From Streptosporangium canum (GTDB lineage Bacteria; Actinomycetota; Actinomycetes; Streptosporangiales; Streptosporangiaceae): 64,000 bases of DNA. The stretch spans positions 1 through 64,000 of the forward strand of contig NZ_FOQY01000017.1 of NCBI RefSeq assembly GCF_900113865.1, in the 5' to 3' direction. Below the pieces are notes generated by a model. That model was not told the DNA's origin, made no database searches, and was given only the letters and a program-made list of their open reading frames with translations. This document shows positions 1-8,649 of this stretch, in pieces. Made by a program: the position numbers and the translations under genes. Numbering within the stretch: position 1 is the first letter of the stretch; each line of letters starts with the position of its first letter.

Positions 1-238
1 CACTGGAGTCTGGAGGCTGGCACGCCGGGCTCGGCCCTGCCGCTCTTGGATGAGTCACTGGCGCCGTTCCGAGAGTCGGTGGCTCCGATCCGGCCGCTGC
101 GGTTGCGGTCGCGTCCGCAGCCGATGCGGGATCGACGATCGGCGGCCGGCTTGTGAGCGGGCGGCGGGTCGGCGGTGGGCGCACCGTCGAAGATCCACTC
201 CCATTCTGCTCCCAAAACGGGGTTTTGATCTCATGGAA

Positions 239-269
239 AGGGGCCGTTCCTCAACGAGAAACGGCCCCT
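239..269 (-). terminator. Intrinsic terminator of tRNA-Pro
   Basis: A perfect 10-bp inverted repeat (239-248 with 260-269, 11-base loop) lies just 3' of the tRNA-Pro gene on the minus strand. Bases 1-238 hold no convincing gene. Confidence 0.75.
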
Positions 270-278
270 GACCTGCGG

Positions 279-352
279 TCGGGGTGACAGGATTTGAACC
301 TGCGGCCCCCTGCTCCCAAAGCAGGTGCGCTACCAAACTGCGCCACACCCCG
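279..352 (-). tRNA. tRNA-Pro (anticodon TGG)
   Basis: The reverse strand folds into a full cloverleaf. The acceptor stem pairs CGGGGTG with CACCCCG, the D-arm follows, the anticodon loop reads TTTGGGA giving TGG, and the T-arm carries GGTTCAAATCC. The discriminator is A and the 3' CCA is not encoded. It is divergent from the neighbouring tRNA-Gly. Confidence 0.96.
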
Positions 353-441
353 GTCCGCCGGGTACGCGCTCGCTCCGGAACTCCGGTACGATTACGCCCT
401 GACGACCGGATGAAGTCTAGACCAGACTGACACCGGCTCGC

Positions 442-512
442 GCGGACGTAGCTCAATGGTAGAGCCCCAGTCTTCCAAACTGGCTACGCGGGTTCGATTC
501 CCGTCGTCCGCT
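442..512 (+). tRNA. tRNA-Gly (anticodon TCC)
   Basis: A standard cloverleaf with acceptor GCGGACG paired to CGTCCGC, anticodon loop CTTCCAA (TCC), T-loop GGTTCGATTCC and discriminator T. No CCA is encoded. A terminator hairpin follows directly. Confidence 0.96.
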
Positions 513-519
513 CAGATGA

Positions 520-566
520 CAGAAGGCCAGGTCAACCGTTATCGGGAGATCTGGCCTTCTGCTTTT
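520..566 (+). terminator. Intrinsic terminator of tRNA-Gly
   Basis: An 11-bp perfect stem (520-530 with 551-561) is followed by TTTT. It sits eight bases past the tRNA-Gly discriminator. Confidence 0.85.
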
Positions 567-718
567 CTCAAAACTTTACGATCTTCTGTGCCCGTGGCGT
601 GCCCGATGGCTTTCGCGCCCGTCGCCTCGCGCCTTTGTGACGGCTTGCCCACGCGACGGCCTCGTCCCGATCCTTGCTCGCGTGCCGGTGGGACGACGCC
701 CTCCCGGGCGGTGAGCCG

Positions 719-1414
719 TCAGCGTGGCACCGCGCGCACCCATCCCCGGTCCCCGTTCAGGAATCCGGACATCGTCAGGCCCGCCTCGCCGAGTTCCGCC
801 TCAAGGAAGTCGTCGTCAAGGCGCCTGCTGAGGTAGGAGTGGGTCCATTTCCGCTCCCCCACCGTGTATTCCATGGTGAGGTCGAGGAGATGGGGCTCCG
901 GCCGGACGACCTCGGCCAGGCGGACGACACGGCCGTCGCCGCCGTCCCGTTCGAAGGGCTGGATCGTGTCGTACCACTCGGGGGGCTGTCGTTGCAGGAT
1001 CACGCACCCGTCGGCGGCGACGTGCTCGCGGCAGGTGCGCAGGAACGCCCGGCGGAGTCCGTCGTCGGCCGTCTCGATCACGAACGACATGAGCAGGACG
1101 ACGTCGAACTTCCTGTGGAGCGCCAGCGTCTGGATGGACGAGCAGACCGTCTCGGCCCCCCTGATGTGCACGAGCATCTCCGGTGACTCGTCCACGGCGA
1201 CCACCTCGTGCCCGAGTGCCAGCAGGCTGTGGGTGATCCGGCCCGTGCCCGAGCCGAGCTCCAGGATGGACGCCCCCTCGGGGATCGCCGCGTGGATGTG
1301 TTCCGGCTCACCCTTGGGGGTGAGCGTGGCGTAGTGGTCGACCGCGCAGCCGTCCGGCGTGATCGGCCCTGGTCCGGTGCCCTGATAAAGCCTTCGAGAA
1401 GTCACGATCACCAT
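719..1414 (-). CDS. Class I SAM-dependent methyltransferase
   Basis: A 231-residue cytosolic protein with a Rossmann methyltransferase fold. Motif I is ILELGSGTGRI near residue 50, followed by the acidic post-I strand VVAVDES. A VVLLMSFVIE strand and a C-terminal beta half with EYTVGERKWTH follow. It should transfer a methyl group from S-adenosylmethionine, but the substrate is not evident. The ATG at 1414 gives a typical family length. A GTG three codons later has AGGATGG upstream and is an alternative. An upstream in-frame extension is low-complexity and was rejected. It stands alone between the tRNA genes and the divergent oxidoreductase, about 250 bases away. The fold is sure, the role unknown. 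Confidence 0.85.
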   Translation of the reverse strand: MVIVTSRRLYQGTGPGPITPDGCAVDHYATLTPKGEPEHIHAAIPEGASILELGSGTGRITHSLLALGHEVVAVDESPEMLVHIRGAETVCSSIQTLALHRKFDVVLLMSFVIETADDGLRRAFLRTCREHVAADGCVILQRQPPEWYDTIQPFERDGGDGRVVRLAEVVRPEPHLLDLTMEYTVGERKWTHSYLSRRLDDDFLEAELGEAGLTMSGFLNGDRGWVRAVPR

Positions 1415-1662
1415 CCTGCGCGACGTTCCGGAAGATCGCGCGGGGGGGTTCCCGCTCCCCGGGACGGACCTCCGGCGGGGTCGTGCGGCCGCGGGAGGCG
1501 CCAGACGGGCATCGGCGGGTCGATCTTGACTGTGACGCCACATATCGGGACCATGTGGTTGAGATCAAGAAATATCTATAAATCTCCGTCAAACGCGGAC
1601 CCAGGCGTAGATCATTCTTTACGATTCTCCTGAACGGCAGTCAAGTCGCACTGGAGGAGAAC

Positions 1663-3249
1663 GTGACGGGGTTCGACGGCGTGATCATCGGTGGCGGTCA
1701 CAATGGGCTCACGTGCGCCGCCTATCTCGCCAGGGCGGGCCTGTCCATAGCGGTCGTCGAGCGCAACGACGAGGCGGGCGGAGGCTGCAGCACCCAGGAG
1801 CTCACCCTCCCCGGGTTCCGGCACAACACCCACAGCAGCTACCACTTCCTGGAAGAGGGCCCGGTCCCGGCCGACCTCGAACTCCAGCGGTACGGCCTGC
1901 GCTACGTCTACCCCGAGACCCAGCACTCCACGATCTTCCGGGACGGCCGCGCGATCACGGTCTACACCGATCCCAAGCGCACCGCCGAGTCCTTCGCGCG
2001 CTTCTCCCGCGCCGACGCCGACCGGTGGCTGGAGCTGTACGAGCGCTACGCCGAGGCGGCCAGGGACCTGATGAACGGCTTCCTGTATTCCAGACCGCTG
2101 CCGCCACCTGTGCTCGCCGAACGGCTCCAGGGCGACCTGGGCCGGGACCTGCTGAGCTACATGCCGCTGTCGCTGTACGAGGCGGTGGACAGGAACTTCG
2201 AGAGCGAGCAGGTCAGGGTGCTGTTCAAGTCCTTCCTGCACGCGATCTCGATCGAGAACGTGCCCGGGACCGGCGGCTTCCTGCCGCGCCTGCTCTCCCG
2301 CATCGCCAGGCTCGGCGTCCCCGTGGGCGGCGCCGTCAACGTCGCGAACGCGCTGCGCGGCGTCATCGAGGAGCACGGCGGCATCGTGGTCACCGGCGCG
2401 CACGCCGAGCGGATCCTGGTCGACGACGGCCGGGCCGTCGGGGTCAAGCTCGCCACCGGCGACGTCCTGAGCGCGCGGCGGTTCGTGGCCAGCGCGGTGG
2501 ACGCCCCCCAGACGGTACGGCTGGCGGGCCCGGAGAACTTCGGCGCCGACGTCGCGGCCAAGGTCGAGAACTACAAGTGGGCCGGGCACAGCCTGGTCAC
2601 CCTGCACCTGGCGCTGGAGGAGGCACCGCGTTACCTGGCGGCCGAGTTCGAGCCCGATGTGGACCGGGCCTTCCTGGTCGTCCTGGGCGCCGACGACAGC
2701 GAGCAGCTCGGCCGTACCTTCGACCAGATCCACCAGGGGCGGCTGCCCGACCGGCTGGCGGGCAACGGCGCCTGTCCCTCGCTGTTCGACCCCTCCTACG
2801 CCCCGGACGGCAAGCACGTGGCCTTCTGGTGGCCGTGGGCCCCCTACGACCTCGGCGGCGACGCGGGGAACTGGGACCGGCAGCGTGAGGAGGTCGGCGA
2901 GCGGCTGCTCGCCGAGTGGTCGGAATACGCCCCCAACCTGGCCCGGGGCGCCGTACTCGGCAAACGGGTCTTCTCTCCACTCGACATAGAACGGCACTGC
3001 GTCAACATGGTCCGCGGCAGTCATCACGTCGGCGCCTACGAGCCCGCTCAGCTGGGCGGCAACCGGCCCGTCCCCGAGCTCGGGCAGTATCGCACCCCGA
3101 TCACCGGTCTCTACCTCTGCGGCGCGAGCAGCCATCCCGGCGGCTCGGTCTCCGCAGCCCCCGGCTACAACGGCGCCAACGCCATCGCCGAGGACCTCGG
3201 CCTCAGCACCTGGTGGACCCCGGTCCCGGCCCCCCGGTGGAGCGCGTGA
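1663..3249 (+). CDS. FAD-dependent NAD(P)/FAD oxidoreductase, phytoene-desaturase-like
   Basis: A 528-residue flavoprotein. The N-terminal dinucleotide fold reads VIIGGGHNGL at residues 6-15, ending with the ribose-binding acid in VVERNDEAGGG. The C-terminal FAD-contact region is LYLCGASSHPGG, near residue 486. This layout is that of the CrtI/amine-oxidase superfamily. Phytoene-desaturase-like actinobacterial relatives without carotenoid neighbours have unknown substrates, and no carotenoid gene is seen here. The GTG start has GGAGGAGA four bases upstream. Its stop overlaps the next gene's start (GTGA), so the oxidoreductase and the SpoIIE-type protein are translationally coupled. Confidence 0.88.
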   Translation: MTGFDGVIIGGGHNGLTCAAYLARAGLSIAVVERNDEAGGGCSTQELTLPGFRHNTHSSYHFLEEGPVPADLELQRYGLRYVYPETQHSTIFRDGRAITVYTDPKRTAESFARFSRADADRWLELYERYAEAARDLMNGFLYSRPLPPPVLAERLQGDLGRDLLSYMPLSLYEAVDRNFESEQVRVLFKSFLHAISIENVPGTGGFLPRLLSRIARLGVPVGGAVNVANALRGVIEEHGGIVVTGAHAERILVDDGRAVGVKLATGDVLSARRFVASAVDAPQTVRLAGPENFGADVAAKVENYKWAGHSLVTLHLALEEAPRYLAAEFEPDVDRAFLVVLGADDSEQLGRTFDQIHQGRLPDRLAGNGACPSLFDPSYAPDGKHVAFWWPWAPYDLGGDAGNWDRQREEVGERLLAEWSEYAPNLARGAVLGKRVFSPLDIERHCVNMVRGSHHVGAYEPAQLGGNRPVPELGQYRTPITGLYLCGASSHPGGSVSAAPGYNGANAIAEDLGLSTWWTPVPAPRWSA

Positions 3250-4967
3250 ACCGCCGGTTCGTCGCCAAGGACCCCGCGGCGGCCGCACCGCGGATGAGCA
3301 GCCCCGCCACCATGAACGAGCAGCTCTCGCTGCTCAACGCGGCGAGCAAGCGGATCGGCAGCACCCTGGACATGTTCGAGACCGGCAGGGAGCTGATGGA
3401 CGTCGCCGTGCCGCGCTTCGCGGACGCGGCGGGCATCCTGGTGCAGGACCGGCTCATGACCGACGGGGAGTTCCCGCAGCGCAACACCGACGGCACGGCG
3501 CTGGTGCGGCGGATCGCGGTCGGCGTGTCCGATCCCGCACCCGGTGAGTACGCCAGGGCGTTCCCGGTGGACGAGGTCGTGGTCTACGAGGCGTGGACGC
3601 CCTACGCCAGGTGCATGGCCACCGGCAACCCGATCCTCTATCCCCGCCTGGGGCGCCGGACCGCCGAGGAGATCGGACGGTTCTGGCAGCGCGACTCGGT
3701 GTCCAAGGTGCTGGAGGACAGCTCCTTCCTGGTGGTCCCGCTCAAGGCGCGCGGCCGAGTGCTGGGCTTCGTCATCTTCACCCGCAGGCCCGACAGCGAG
3801 CCCTTCGAGGAGCAGGACATCGGCCTCGCCGAGGAGCTGGCGGCCAGGACCGCGGTCTGCCTGGACAACGCCAGGCTCTACAACCGCGAGCGCCGTACCG
3901 CGCTGACCCTGCAGAGCAGCCTGCTCCCGGCCGACCTCTACCAGCCGCTGGGCCTGACGATCGCCTCCCGCTACCTGCCCGCGAGCGATCTGGTGGGGGT
4001 GGGCGGCGACTGGTACGACGTGATCCCGCTGCCCGGCTGCCGCGTCGCCCTCGTGGTCGGCGACGTCATGGGGCACGGCATCAGGGCGGCGGCCACGATG
4101 GGCCAGCTGCGCACGGCCGCCCGCACGCTGGCCAGCCTCGACCTCAGTCCGGCCGAGGTGCTGTTCCGGCTCAACCGGATGAGCCAGGACCTTGACGCCA
4201 CCCAGATCGCGACGTGCGTCTACGCCACCTACGACCCGGTCACCCGGATCTGCGCGCTCGCCTCCGCGGGGCACGTGCCGCCGATCCTGGTACGGCCGGG
4301 CGGCAAGCCCGAGCTGCTGGAGCTGCCGCCGGGGCTCCCCCTGGGCATCGGCAACGAGCCGGTCGAGATGCGCGAGCTCGTCCTTCCGCACGACGCCGTC
4401 CTCGCCTTCTACACCGACGGCCTGGTGGAGAGCCGCGAGCGGGACATCGACGAGGGCATCGGCATGGTCTGCGATCTGCTCGCCGGCCAGAACCGGAACC
4501 TGGAGGAGGTGTGCGATCTCACGATCAGCGCGCAGCGTCCGGGACACGAGCGCGACGACATCGCGCTCCTGCTGGCCAGGGTGCGCGAGCTGGACGAGGA
4601 CGACATCGTCGAGATCGACTTCCCGTCGGACCCCCGCTCCGCCTCCAAGGCGCGCCGTTTCGTCCGGGCCACGCTGACCGAGTGGCGGCTGGACTCGATC
4701 GCCGACGCCACCGAGCTCATGATCAGCGAGCTGGTCAGCAACGCCATCAAGCACGGCTCGGGCACGGTCGGCCTGCGCCTGCTGCGCGGTCCCACGCTGG
4801 TGTGCGAGGTGGCCGACCGCTCCCTCGCGATGCCGGTCATGCGCGAGGCCGGCAGCGAGGACGACACCGGCCGCGGGCTGCACCTCATCAACTGGCTCGC
4901 GCATCGGTGGGGCTCCCGGCTGACGCCCAAGGGCAAGGTCGTCTGGGTGGAGCAGAGCCTGCCGTGA
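3246..4967 (+). CDS. GAF - SpoIIE/PP2C phosphatase - HATPase signalling protein
   Basis: A 573-residue predicted cytosolic regulator. Residues about 25-195 form a GAF-like sensor. Residues about 235-425 form an RsbU/SpoIIE phosphatase with GGDWYD, the metal-site VVGDVMGHG and late FYTDGLVE. Residues about 445-570 form an RsbW-type ATPase with ELVSNAIKHG (N-box) and DDTGRGL (G-box). One chain could thus dephosphorylate an anti-anti-sigma factor and also phosphorylate or bind one. Such fusions are common in filamentous actinobacteria, usually with unidentified partners. No STAS or sigma gene is nearby. The GTG start overlaps the upstream stop and has GGTGGAG before it. An in-frame extension to 2916 only shadows the oxidoreductase. 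Confidence 0.9.
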   Translation: MNRRFVAKDPAAAAPRMSSPATMNEQLSLLNAASKRIGSTLDMFETGRELMDVAVPRFADAAGILVQDRLMTDGEFPQRNTDGTALVRRIAVGVSDPAPGEYARAFPVDEVVVYEAWTPYARCMATGNPILYPRLGRRTAEEIGRFWQRDSVSKVLEDSSFLVVPLKARGRVLGFVIFTRRPDSEPFEEQDIGLAEELAARTAVCLDNARLYNRERRTALTLQSSLLPADLYQPLGLTIASRYLPASDLVGVGGDWYDVIPLPGCRVALVVGDVMGHGIRAAATMGQLRTAARTLASLDLSPAEVLFRLNRMSQDLDATQIATCVYATYDPVTRICALASAGHVPPILVRPGGKPELLELPPGLPLGIGNEPVEMRELVLPHDAVLAFYTDGLVESRERDIDEGIGMVCDLLAGQNRNLEEVCDLTISAQRPGHERDDIALLLARVRELDEDDIVEIDFPSDPRSASKARRFVRATLTEWRLDSIADATELMISELVSNAIKHGSGTVGLRLLRGPTLVCEVADRSLAMPVMREAGSEDDTGRGLHLINWLAHRWGSRLTPKGKVVWVEQSLP

Positions 4968-5125
4968 GGCCCGCGGGCCCGGGGCCCGAGGTCAGGAGCC
5001 TCGCGCCCCGGGCGGGGACGCCTGCGCCGACGAGGCCGTCAACCGCGGTCCGATCGACGGCGCCCTGCCCGCCGGCGACGCCACCTGTTGTGTCACTCCG
5101 GCGGGCCGGTGAGCTCCGGCGGCCG

Positions 5126-6181
5126 TCAGGGGCGGCCGGGGAGCCGGCCGCTGATCAGCGGGGCGGCCCAGCGGGCCGCGGGGTCGGAGTCGAGCAGCAG
5201 CGCGCGGGCGAAGGCGCTGAGCGGCACCGCCAGAATCGCCCCGAGGGCGCCGAGCACGTAGGCCCACACGAGCAGGGACAGGATGGTGACCGTGGTGGAC
5301 AGACCGGCCGACTCCCCTACGAACTTGGGCTGGATCACCGACTGGATGACGAAGTTCAGCACCGAGTAGACGACCACCACGGCGATCATCGTGCTCGGCC
5401 CGGAGTCCAGCAGCGCCAGCAGCGCGGGCGGGACGACCCCGATGACGAACCCGACGTTGGGGATGTAGTTGGTGATGAACGCCAGCAGCCCCCAGAGCAG
5501 CGGCAGCGGCACACCCATGATCCACAGGGCGATGGCGTCGAGCACCGCCACGATCAGCCCGAAGATCGTGGAGACGATCAGATAGTTGCACGTCCCCCGG
5601 GCGAACTCGCTCAGCGCCTGGACCGTGTGGGGCCGCGAGGCCCTCAGCGACCTGATCGCGTCGTGCGTCACGGTGGCGTCCAGGCTCATCCCGAACAGCA
5701 GCAGCGTGATCAGGATGAGGGCCGAGCCGACGCTGAGCAGCCCTCCCAGGAAACCCTGCACCACTCCGATGAGCGAGCTGGGATCGAGCTTGCTCAGCGC
5801 CGACCTGACCTGTTCCTGGGTGATGCCGAGGTGGTCGATGCCCTGGGCGATCGAGGACAGCAGCCGCTGGTACTGCGCGGCGTAGGTGGGCAGCAGGGCC
5901 ACGAGCTGCGCCACCGAGACGACCAGCGCGCCGACCAGCGCGACGAGCAGCAGCAGGACGGTGAGAAGCGGGACCGCGACCAGCACCCACGGCGCCGCGC
6001 CGCGACGGCGCAGCCAGACCCTGAGCGGGCTCACCGCGATGGTGAGGGTGAGCGCCAGGAAGGCCGGGCCGGCGATGCCGGCCACCGCTCTGATCCCGGC
6101 CAGCGCCACCACCGCGGCGGCCAGCCCGAGCAACAGCCTGAAGCCACTCGACGATCTCGCGGGTCCGGACGCTTCGGCCAT
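5126..6181 (-). CDS. AI-2E family transporter (PerM-like permease)
   Basis: About 351 residues with the profile of the AI-2E exporter/UPF0118 family. N-terminal membrane segments lie at about 15-55 and 65-95, followed by a soluble helical stretch (about 100-150). A C-terminal membrane block contains the family-typical FITNYIPNVGF and IQPKFVGESAGLS motifs. It is an inner-membrane protein, and relatives export small molecules or act in Na+/H+ exchange, so the substrate is open. The ATG at 6181 has CATAGT seven bases upstream, resembling the leaderless signature seen elsewhere in this window. A GTG at 6190 would add three residues. No other transporter subunit is nearby. Confidence 0.88.
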   Translation of the reverse strand: MAEASGPARSSSGFRLLLGLAAAVVALAGIRAVAGIAGPAFLALTLTIAVSPLRVWLRRRGAAPWVLVAVPLLTVLLLLVALVGALVVSVAQLVALLPTYAAQYQRLLSSIAQGIDHLGITQEQVRSALSKLDPSSLIGVVQGFLGGLLSVGSALILITLLLFGMSLDATVTHDAIRSLRASRPHTVQALSEFARGTCNYLIVSTIFGLIVAVLDAIALWIMGVPLPLLWGLLAFITNYIPNVGFVIGVVPPALLALLDSGPSTMIAVVVVYSVLNFVIQSVIQPKFVGESAGLSTTVTILSLLVWAYVLGALGAILAVPLSAFARALLLDSDPAARWAAPLISGRLPGRP

Positions 6182-6377
6182 GGGTGACACTATGGCGCGA
6201 CATGTTCACCGAGAGCGTCAACCGCGCCGCAGCGTCGCCTCCCCGACGGCCCCGGCCCCCTTCGGCGGACCCGCCCTCTTCAAGCGGGTGCCGCGCCCCG
6301 GCCGGTCATGCCTCACGGGCCCGATGACGGGGTGCCCCTCAGGAGTTACGGTCGAAATGACGACTCGGGAGGACATG

Positions 6378-6947
6378 ATGACTATCGACATACGTGAGGC
6401 CTACCGACGCACCCTGGATGACTTCGGTGCTCTTGTGCACCAGATCCGGCCGGAACAGTGGGAGAACAAGACGCCGTGTGTGGACTGGGACGTGCGCGCC
6501 CTGGTCAACCACGTGGTCGGGGAGAACCGCTGGGCCCCGGAACTGCTCGCCGGACGGAGCGTCCCGGACCTCGGCGACAGCCTTGACGGCGACCTGCTCG
6601 GCGACGACCCGTTGAAGGCGTTCGACACGTCGGCGGTGGCCGCCGCCCAGGCGGCGGGTGGTGAGCGTTCCCTGACATGCGTCGTCCATCTGTCGTTCGG
6701 CGACGTACCCGGCGAGGAGTACATCACCGAGCTGTTCGCCGACGCGCTCATCCACACCTGGGACCTGGCCCGTGCGATCGGCGCCGACGAGCGGCTCGAC
6801 CCCGAGCTGGTCGAGGCCTGCGCGGCCTGGTTCGCCGGCGCGGAGGAGGGTTATCGCCAGGCGGGAGTGATAGGAGAGCAGCAGCCGGTGCCCTCGGACA
6901 CCGATTCCCAGACCAGGCTGCTCGCCTCGTGGGGGCGCCGCAGCTAG
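6378..6947 (+). CDS. TIGR03086-type DinB/mycothiol maleylpyruvate isomerase-like protein
   Basis: A 189-residue protein of the DinB-like four-helix bundle superfamily. It has the TIGR03086 N-terminal pattern NKTPCVDWDVRALVNHVVGENRW (given here only in part as a family cue; residues about 31-53) and a C-terminal helix with ALIHTWDLARAIG. The histidines in NHVV and LIHTWD match the metal-binding positions of mycothiol-dependent enzymes, but no reaction can be assigned. The start at 6378 has GGAGG at 6368-6372, and ATGs at 6357 and 6375 are alternatives. It converges on the bL37 gene, and the two share a CTAG at their stops. Confidence 0.82.
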   Translation: MTIDIREAYRRTLDDFGALVHQIRPEQWENKTPCVDWDVRALVNHVVGENRWAPELLAGRSVPDLGDSLDGDLLGDDPLKAFDTSAVAAAQAAGGERSLTCVVHLSFGDVPGEEYITELFADALIHTWDLARAIGADERLDPELVEACAAWFAGAEEGYRQAGVIGEQQPVPSDTDSQTRLLASWGRRS

Positions 6948-7021
6948 CGGGCCGTCGGCCGTTTGCCGTGGTTGGCCCTGCGCTTCCTGCGTGACCGGCT
7001 CTTGCGCGCGCGTCTGCCCAT
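6944..7021 (-). CDS. 50S ribosomal protein bL37 (25 residues)
   Basis: A 25-codon ORF starting MGRRARK and ending RRANHGKRPTAR. It is very basic, and its C-terminal ANHGKRP block matches my recollection of bL37, a 24-residue subunit seen in mycobacterial ribosome structures. The ATG has GGAAGGG about nine bases upstream, so translation signals are good. The gene is convergent with the TIGR03086-like gene, and both stop codons fall in one palindromic CTAG (6944-6947). Longer in-frame readings to 7150 add only low-complexity Arg-rich sequence. It is short enough to be missed by most gene finders. Confidence 0.85.
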   Translation of the reverse strand: MGRRARKSRSRRKRRANHGKRPTAR

Positions 7022-7155
7022 GCCGCACCCCTTCCGTCGGGTCCGGCCTTCACGTTCCTCCTCGAACGCGCGCCGTACAAGACCTGAGGCGCGCCGTACG
7101 GGGCATGGGGGACGAGCCGTCCGGCGGCGGCCGGCACGGCGGGCGGCCATGGTTT

Positions 7156-7161
7156 TAGGCT
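7156..7161 (+). promoter_or_regulatory. Leaderless -10 element for the HD-domain gene
   Basis: TAGGCT lies six bases before the ATG at 7168, and there is no Shine-Dalgarno between them. Thirteen genes in this window show the same spacing. Confidence 0.6.
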
Positions 7162-7167
7162 CCCCGC

Positions 7168-7764
7168 ATGAGCGCGAATCTGATGGACCGCTGGCGGTCG
7201 CTGGCCGGGCCCGAGGCCGAGAGCCTCGGGCGGGATCTGATCACCCGGTACGGCGAGCCGCACCGCAGGTATCACACGGCCGACCACCTGGAGGCCGTAC
7301 TGGCCCACATCGACACGCTGGCGGAGAACGCGGCGGCCCCCGACCTCGTACGGCTCGCGGCCTGGTTCCACGACGCCGTCTACGACCCGCGGCGCGGCGA
7401 CAACGAGGAACGCAGCGCCCGGCTGGCCGAGCGGATGCTGCCCGAGATGGGACTGCCCGCCGCGGCGGTGGCCACGGTGGCCCGCCTGGTGCGGCTCACC
7501 CTGACGCACGACCCCGCGCCGGACGACGTGGACGGCGCCGTGCTGTGCGACGCCGACCTGGCGATCCTGGCCGCCCCGTCCGAGATCTACTCGGCCTACG
7601 CGGCGGCCGTGCGCCAGGAGTACTCCTTCGTCCCGGACGACGCCTTCCGGGCCGGCCGGGCGGCCGTGCTGCGCTCGCTGCTCGACCTGCCGACGATCTT
7701 CCGGATCGCCGATCTGGAGGCGGCGGCCAGGGCGAACATCCACGCCGAGCTTGAGCGGCTGTGA
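7168..7764 (+). CDS. HD-superfamily metal-dependent phosphohydrolase
   Basis: A 198-residue cytosolic protein. It carries RRYHTADHLEAVL (first His, about residue 36) and WFHDAVYD (the HD pair, about residue 70), then a third acidic site in LCDADLAIL. This order is that of predicted HD phosphohydrolases, which hydrolyse phosphate esters with a metal ion. No adjacent gene hints at the natural substrate. It has a putative leaderless promoter and a monocistronic layout between bL37 and the DeoR-galT pair. Confidence 0.85.
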   Translation: MSANLMDRWRSLAGPEAESLGRDLITRYGEPHRRYHTADHLEAVLAHIDTLAENAAAPDLVRLAAWFHDAVYDPRRGDNEERSARLAERMLPEMGLPAAAVATVARLVRLTLTHDPAPDDVDGAVLCDADLAILAAPSEIYSAYAAAVRQEYSFVPDDAFRAGRAAVLRSLLDLPTIFRIADLEAAARANIHAELERL

Positions 7765-7848
7765 GCCGCTATTCACCAGGATCCAACAGCGATCACCCAA
7801 ATCTCCTGTGATAATTTGGTGGAATCTGTTTGATTAAGGAGTGGGTCA

Positions 7849-8649
7849 ATGCTCGCCCAACAGCGGCAGCAGGCGATTCTGGAGCGGGTGCGCGGCAGCG
7901 GCGGGGTCAGGGTCGCCGACCTCGTCCGCGAGCTCGGGGTGTCCGACATGACGATCCGCAGGGACCTCGAAGTGCTGGCCGAGCGCGGGCTGGTGGAGAA
8001 GGTCCACGGCGGGGCCACCGCCGCCGGCCCCGGCTCGACCGAGGAGCCCGGATTCGCCGCCAAGTCGATGCGCCAGCAGCCGGAGAAGGAGGCGATCGCC
8101 CAGTACGCCGCCCAGCTCGTCCGGCCCGGCACGGCCATCGCGCTGTCCGCCGGCACCACGACCTGGACGCTGGCCCACTGCGTGGTCGACGTGCCCGACC
8201 TGACCGTGATCACCAACTCGATCCGGATCGCCGACGTCTTCCACCGCTCCCCCCGCGCCGACCGCACCGTCGTGCTGACCGGCGGCGTCCGGACCCCCTC
8301 GGACGCGCTGGTCGGCCCGGTCGCCGTGGCGGCCGTCCGCGGGCTCCACGTGGACACCCTGTTCCTCGGCGTGCACGGGATGGACGCCCGCGCCGGGTTC
8401 ACCACGCCCAACCTGCTGGAGGCGGAGACCAACCGCGAGCTGGTCGCCTCCGCGCACCGCCTGGTGGTGCCCGCCGATCACACCAAGTGGGGGACGGTCG
8501 GGATCAGCACGATCGCCGAGCTGTCCCAGGCCCACGTCGTGATCACCGACTCCGGCCTGCCGGACGAGGCCCGCGACGAGCTCACCGCCCAGGTCGGCGA
8601 ACTGATCGTCGCCGAGGCGCGGCCGACGAGCGAGGCGCTGGGCCGATGA
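7849..8649 (+). CDS. DeoR/GlpR-family transcriptional regulator
   Basis: A 266-residue repressor-type protein. The N-terminal winged helix (residues 6-58) includes the DeoR signature VSDMTIRRDLEVLAERGLV. The C-terminal sugar-phosphate sensor domain has SAGTTTWTLA and TNLLEAETNR-like stretches. DeoR proteins bind phosphorylated sugars. Here the gene overlaps galT by four bases (ATGA), so it probably controls its own operon in response to a galactose-pathway intermediate (inference). RBS AAGGAG is at 7836-7841. The AT-rich region 7765-7848 is the likely operator site. Confidence 0.92.
   Translation: MLAQQRQQAILERVRGSGGVRVADLVRELGVSDMTIRRDLEVLAERGLVEKVHGGATAAGPGSTEEPGFAAKSMRQQPEKEAIAQYAAQLVRPGTAIALSAGTTTWTLAHCVVDVPDLTVITNSIRIADVFHRSPRADRTVVLTGGVRTPSDALVGPVAVAAVRGLHVDTLFLGVHGMDARAGFTTPNLLEAETNRELVASAHRLVVPADHTKWGTVGISTIAELSQAHVVITDSGLPDEARDELTAQVGELIVAEARPTSEALGR

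Noticed and set aside
55-456. Minus-strand ORF covering tRNA-Pro
   Set aside because: It runs through the tRNA and its terminator and has no domain.
5886-6377. In-frame 5' extension of the TIGR03086-like gene
   Set aside because: It overlaps the N-terminal half of the permease gene antisense, while a good RBS exists at 6366-6372.
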